A DNA stretch of 64,000 nt from Chenopodium formosanum (Eukaryota > Streptophyta > Magnoliopsida > Caryophyllales > Amaranthaceae). The stretch is taken from the NCBI GenBank assembly GCA_024500155.1, contig CM044874.1, positions 809,001 to 873,000 of the forward strand, given 5' to 3'. Positions 59,417 to 64,000 of this stretch are shown here, piece after piece. Both the position numbers and the translations under genes were made by a program. Under the pieces are notes generated by a model. The model ran no database searches, was not told the origin of the DNA, and saw only the letters and a list, made by a program, of their open reading frames with translations. Every line of letters begins with the position of its first letter. Position 1 is the stretch's first letter.

Positions 59417-60289
59417 TTGTACTCACTATTCAGTTAAACAAAAAAGTTCTTTTGTAAACGGTTACTTATACACATATAAACATTTATCCCTTGTTATCTT
59501 GTTATACATTTCAATATGTGGATGTGTGGTAGTATTCAAGTATTAACTTGTTATCTTTTGTCCATTTTTTTTTTTTGGTGAATTAGAGTTGAATTTGCAC
59601 ATCTGTAGAGATACTTTGACCATCAATATCTTTAATAAGAGATTAGTTTAAATTATGAAAAAAACACTTACATAGTAAGTAGATATTATGACAAATTCAT
59701 TTTATTTCGTCTATGATGGCATATAAATAGTGTAAAGTTCCAATTTCAGCTTATAAAAAAACAAACGAAGGGAGTACTCCGTACTCTATAACACATATTC
59801 ATATGATATTCATATGCCATCATAGATGAAATAAAATTGGAACTTTACACTATATAACACATATTCATATTATATGATATTTCAGAGGACAACGTGTTTT
59901 GTGTGCGGATATGTACACCGTATAACTGCTCGTTAAAAAAAAAAATGACTGAATAACTTATACGAAGTATAAAATTGCAAAATAACCTCTATAATATTAA
60001 TCAAGTAACCCTATAACAGGAAGCCTGATAATTATTCTATAATAATATAATGGCAAAATCTAACAAACGCCTCTAGGGCGTTGGATAAGCCAGCTAAAAG
60101 TAGAAAAATTAAATTAAAAATTAACATTAATCAAACCGATCGACGCGTAATTTTGTAATAACACTAAGAATCTAAGATATTTTAAATAGTTATTCAACGC
60201 CCCGAAAACGTCCTTTATCAAGATCCTAATATAATACGAAGTACGGAGTATCATTATTCATTAATATGAAATGAAATTAGTACGAGTAA

Positions 60290-60837
60290 ATGAGTAATAC
60301 ATCTTCTAAAACCCCAAAAAAACGGCCCCCAAAAAATGAGAGAAAAAGAGTTGGCCGTAACTTGAAGCATCGTGCATGCAATTTTTTCTGTTTCATTTCA
60401 TTTCATTCTTCCCCATTTTATTTTGTCTTTCTCCTCATTTTTTTTTCTCGCTTAATTTCTCTTTTTTCTACTCGTACTTCTGCATGCTACTCTGCTTTAC
60501 CAATCGTTTTTGCTTCCCCGAAATTATTCCTATTTTGTTCTAATTAATCTTCATAATTAAAGCTGTTTAATTCAATTTTGAAGATGAATTAAAGACTGTA
60601 AATTAAAGGTTTGTTCTTTTTCAACTTTTTAATTTTTGCGTTGATTTTTTTTTTTAATTTTTTTTGTTAATTTAAGTGTGTTAGCAACTGAATACTTGTT
60701 GATTGAATTTTCAAAGACTTGATTCTTTTTTTTTTTTTTTTTTTTAAGTTTACGACGTTCGATTTATTTCATGAAATTTGCAGGTTTTTTTGGAGTTTTG
60801 AGTGAAAAAAAAATTAAAAAAATTAAGAAAATAAATT
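60290..60837 (+). promoter_or_regulatory. upstream/leader region of the VAL-type gene with two RY motifs
   Basis: Pyrimidine-rich, AT-rich leader-like DNA before the ATG at 60838. CATGCA occurs at 60375-60380 (within the palindrome TGCATGCA) and its complement TGCATG at 60481-60486. These are RY elements, the known binding site of B3 domains of the VAL/FUS3/ABI3 class. A CAG at 60781-60783 could close a 5' UTR intron opening near 60609. The open frame at 60290-60547 shows no known domain. Confidence 0.5.
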
Positions 60838-63800
60838 ATGGGTTCGAAGACTTGTATGAATATTTTGTGTGGTACGACGTCGTCTGCTGAATGGAAAACT
60901 GGTTGGAGTTTGCGATCTGGCGAATTGGCTAATTTATGCGATAAATGCGGGTAATTTGTTAATTTTTTCAATTTTTAATTTCTCGCTATTAATTTTTACG
61001 TATATATTGGGTTCAATTCATATGATAATTATGTTATAAATTTATAATATATGGTTGGCAAATGATAAATTTGGGTGGATAAATGTTTACCTGCTAATTT
61101 CCGGTTTAATTTTTGTTTCCTGATAAAGTTTTAATTTTTATTTTAATGGGAAATTGATAATTTGGTCCAAATAAAGTATGTCTATAAATAGGGATTCTTA
61201 TTATTTTTGTACTTTATTGTACGAAAATTGATCTATTAATTGCCTTATTATTGTACTTAGTAGAAAAGAAATGCATTATTTTTGAGGCAAAAGAGATGCT
61301 TAATTGCTTAGTTTCTAGTTTATTGAAAATGATCCTTTACCTTTCATCAGTTGCTACTGATAACATACGATCAATGCTCAAGTGTTTTGTGTGTTGCAAA
61401 CTGATGGAGGATGATTCAGTTGAGTATATTGCTTATGACGGATTCTTTAGTGGTTAGTGAAGTATACTGAGTTTTGACATCGATTTAATCTGAATGACTC
61501 CAAAGAGGGTCCTTTCTTTTGGTGGGGAAATGGAGCGCGGGGTTAAAATACATGAAGTACTTGACTTACCAACCCTGCGAAAACAAAGAGGTTGTTTCCG
61601 ATTGACCCTTAGGCCCTGTTTGGTTTGATGTAAAAGGTTTTCATGGAAAATGAATTTTCTATTTTTTTCCATTCTCCTTTGTTTGGTTTGTTAAGGAGTG
61701 GAAAACAATTTTTCAAGGGTGGAGAATTCCATCTTTAATGATGGAAAACATTTTCCTTCCAAAAACAAGGGAAGCCACATTTTCCTCTCTCCTCCTTACC
61801 TCTTTTTTTACTTCCCTCTCATTCATCCCTACATTTTCACTTTTATTTTTTATTTTTCTTGGACTTTTCTTGTATGCAACCAAACAAAGGAAAACTAATT
61901 TGCAATTGTGTTTTTCCTTGAAAATATGTTTTCCATGAAAACTAATTTTCCATTGAAAATGTTTTACATTAAACCAAACGGGGCCTTAATTTGACAAATT
62001 GATATGCAAGGACTCAAGGAGCCAAGGACGGAAAATAGATTGTAATTGTTATCACATAAGAAATTCACTGAGCCCGTGTTTAAATTCATATTATCTGAAA
62101 AGCCAAAGTGGTGATACTTTGGATTCTTTGGTAATGGATCAGCTTATATATTGCTCTTTTATTCATGCTCACTAGAGATTATATGGTACATCTTTGTGCG
62201 TACATCCAAAAACAAAATTGTGTTTGATTTGAAGTGCAGGGTTGAAAAAGGAAAGAGAGACGTGATATTTATGTTGAATCAAAATTAGATTTGGCTTGTA
62301 TTAATTAAGTCATTAACCATTGCTGGATGATATGTTCAGTTAGATTTACAATTAAATTATAGACCAAGCTAAAATTTATGCTGTGCAATGTGCATAACTG
62401 CATACAATGGAGTACCGTACACATTGTACAATAGAGTTTGCTAGGAAATACAAATTATAATGAAAATGACAATGATGATTGGCTATTTACAGTCCATATT
62501 ACTTAATCAAGGCCGACCGTAAGTTCTTTAATCAACCTAGTATGTAACTGGTTTTGGAAATAGGATCTTGGAAGTAAAGGGTATAGTCTCCTTCATTAAG
62601 GAGGGACCTCACTGCATAGTAGCATGGTGCAATGGTCTCCATTGCTATGCGTAATTGTGAAATGTTATTTTGAAAATATAATTAGACCGAGTATTTTTCA
62701 GTCACCTTACATATTTGTTACCCAAAGTTATGAGTCACCACAGGATTATAGATGTATATGGCCTTTCAGAGCTATACGTCAGTTGACACATTGCTTATTA
62801 ATTTAATATGTTCCAAACTTTCAATAACTTGAGGAGGTTGGTAATTATACTAGAGGTGAACTTGACGTTGATTTTGTAGTTGCTGCTTGCTCTTCATTTT
62901 GGGCCTGAGACCTGAGTGAGGACAGGGGGCTGAATAACTTGTTTAGTGTGGAGCAGTCACTTTAGCCGTAGCATTTAAGTTTCTTAAGAACTTTGACCAA
63001 CGTTTAAGCATAAGCATAAAAATATGCCTTCAACTTTCCATGCAATCTATTGAGTAGATAGTTAATGATTACTCCATATCTGCTTTTACGAGGACTCATC
63101 CATAATGTGTGACATCTTCTGGTTAAACTTTTTAGCAACCTTCTGTTGCTGTATCAGCATTTTATGATCTTAGATGCTGTGTTTCTATTAATGTATGCCT
63201 CGGGGTAATTGTAGTGTATGCTTAACTTTTATATGCAACCCCTACATGCCTAGTATACAGCATTAATGGGGTTCTTTACTTTTTTCACTTGGGATAAATG
63301 AACTTGTGCTATTGGCAGATCTGCATTTCAGCGACAAATTTACTGTGAAGAATACCATGCAGATGATTCTGGTTGGAGAGAGTGTGTTACATGTTGCAAG
63401 GTGAATTAATCGTACCATGTACCCTTCTCAGCCTTCATGTTCTTATGCTTGATTTTAGTTTCTAAAGAGCCTGACTAATCTTTATTTGTAAAGCGACTCC
63501 ACTGTGGATGCATTGCTTCATTGTCTTTGATAGAGTTGCTTGATTGTGGTGGGGTGAGGTGCATTGGCTGTGCAAGGAATTCAGGCCCTAGTTTGGTAAG
63601 TTGAGTCACTTACGCTTAGCCACCTTTTTTGTTTCTGCTGTTCATTTATAGACAGAGTGTGATGAATAAGGAGCACTGGTGGATTAATTAGATAGGGTAA
63701 CGGGAGAATTAACTGTTGTGCGGTGTTTACTGGTACAGTGGTACGGTTCTTCAATTGTTATGCTTTGTGAACTTTCACAAGTTTCAAATTTTCAATGGTG

Positions 63801-64000
63801 AAACTATACTGCATACACAACTCATTATAACTTTTGCCTTTTCACTGCTCGCCTGCTCGGTATCCTGTTTTCCCATTTGATTAAAGTGGCTTGTCACGGG
63901 TGCTATTTAACCGCATGCCCGCATGGTATTATCAATATAACTTTCATTTTTATTTTTTCAGAGCTTAAATTCTGGGAAATGTGAAGGATCTGGACCTTGC
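60838..64000 (+). CDS. VAL1-like: B3-domain transcriptional repressor of the VAL/HSI2 family, 5' part
   Basis: Exons 60838-60950, 63319-63400, 63494-63595 and 63962 to past the edge, with matching phases (2, 0, 0) and GT-AG ends. The protein starts MGSKTCMNILCGTTSSAEWK, the conserved VAL N-terminus. It continues through a Cys/His-rich PHD-like zinc-binding region (LCDKCGSAFQRQIYCEEYHA; CVTCCKRLHCGCIASLSLIE; CIGCARNSGP). In VAL1/HSI2 this region precedes the B3, CW and EAR modules, which would lie beyond the window. VAL proteins bind RY elements and recruit Polycomb and histone deacetylase complexes to silence seed genes and FLC. About 111 residues are visible. Intron 1 is 2.4 kb and contains a Tourist-like MITE. 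VAL1 versus VAL2 cannot be settled from this part. Confidence 0.93.
61612..61985. mobile_element. Tourist-like MITE of a different family, in VAL intron 1
   Basis: A 374-bp element with ends GGCCCTGTTTGGTTTGATGT / ACATTAAACCAAACGGGGCC and TTA target duplications (61609-61611 and 61986-61988). The interior has GGAAAATGAATTTTC-like inverted motifs. It is unrelated to the TTCAG-arm family. Confidence 0.85.

Larger units (their letters stand above)
57465..60289. other. gene-free repeat-rich spacer
   Basis: Contains a 27-bp poly(A) tract (57606-57632), two Tourist-like MITEs and an unusual inverted structure at about 59699-59880. No gene recognised. Confidence 0.5.

Overview
The window is nuclear DNA of a flowering plant. 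It is AT-rich and has GT-AG introns, long intergenic spaces, nested transposons and eight recognisable or plausible protein genes. All eight are plant-type genes (a P-class PPR protein, a chloroplast-targeted EF-P, a VAL/HSI2-type B3 regulator, an F-box/FBD protein and an LRR receptor kinase, among others). The 9-mer TACTCCGTA and its reverse complement occur ten times. I associate that motif with Amaranthaceae/Caryophyllales genomes such as spinach, quinoa or beet, so that lineage is my inference rather than something proven here.

Layout. 1-3.1 kb: F-box/FBD/LRR gene (-). 4.4-5.3 kb: hAT-type MITE with intact 8-bp target duplications. 5.5-6.35 kb: antisense 25S rRNA relic. 6.44-10.3 kb: solo LTR with 5-bp target duplication, carrying a nested 1.2-kb Mutator-like element. 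11.5-14.05 kb: ribosomal protein eS1 (RPS3a) gene with seven exons (+). 14-17.4 kb: decayed gene and retrotransposon pieces, including a VPS4-like P-loop relic, a copia integrase relic and two phase-compatible exons of unknown identity. 18-19.4 kb: a second rDNA piece, consisting of IGS repeats of about 322-325 bp plus the 3' end of 25S. It abuts the first piece in 25S coordinates but lies in the opposite order. 19.4-24 kb: MITE-rich spacer. 24.07-27.28 kb: PXC2-like LRR receptor kinase (+). 29.67-35.92 kb: single-pass membrane protein with a Lys/Glu-rich ectodomain (-), with long introns. 36.98-38.74 kb: Mutator-like foldback element with a second Mutator-like element nested in it. 38.87-41.83 kb: Helitron-like element carrying an inverted minisatellite. 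43.47-43.87 kb: small basic protein (+). 44.33-45.99 kb: PPR gene (+). 46.73-51.60 kb: plastid elongation factor P (-). 51.6-60.3 kb: gene-free, transposon-rich. 60.84 kb to the edge: 5' part of a VAL-type gene (+).

The genes look like independent housekeeping, organellar, signalling and chromatin genes. I see no operon-like or pathway cluster. The most notable material is in the repeats: (i) four Mutator-like elements with 9-bp target duplications whose ends are built from tandem 25-40-bp subrepeats of unrelated sequence; (ii) the order-swapped pair of 25S rDNA fragments; (iii) a Tourist-like MITE family (about 11 copies) whose arms are (TTCAG)n tracts around a conserved core; and (iv) an inverted minisatellite inside a Helitron. 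Exon boundaries were set by hand from splice signals and reading phase, without transcript evidence.
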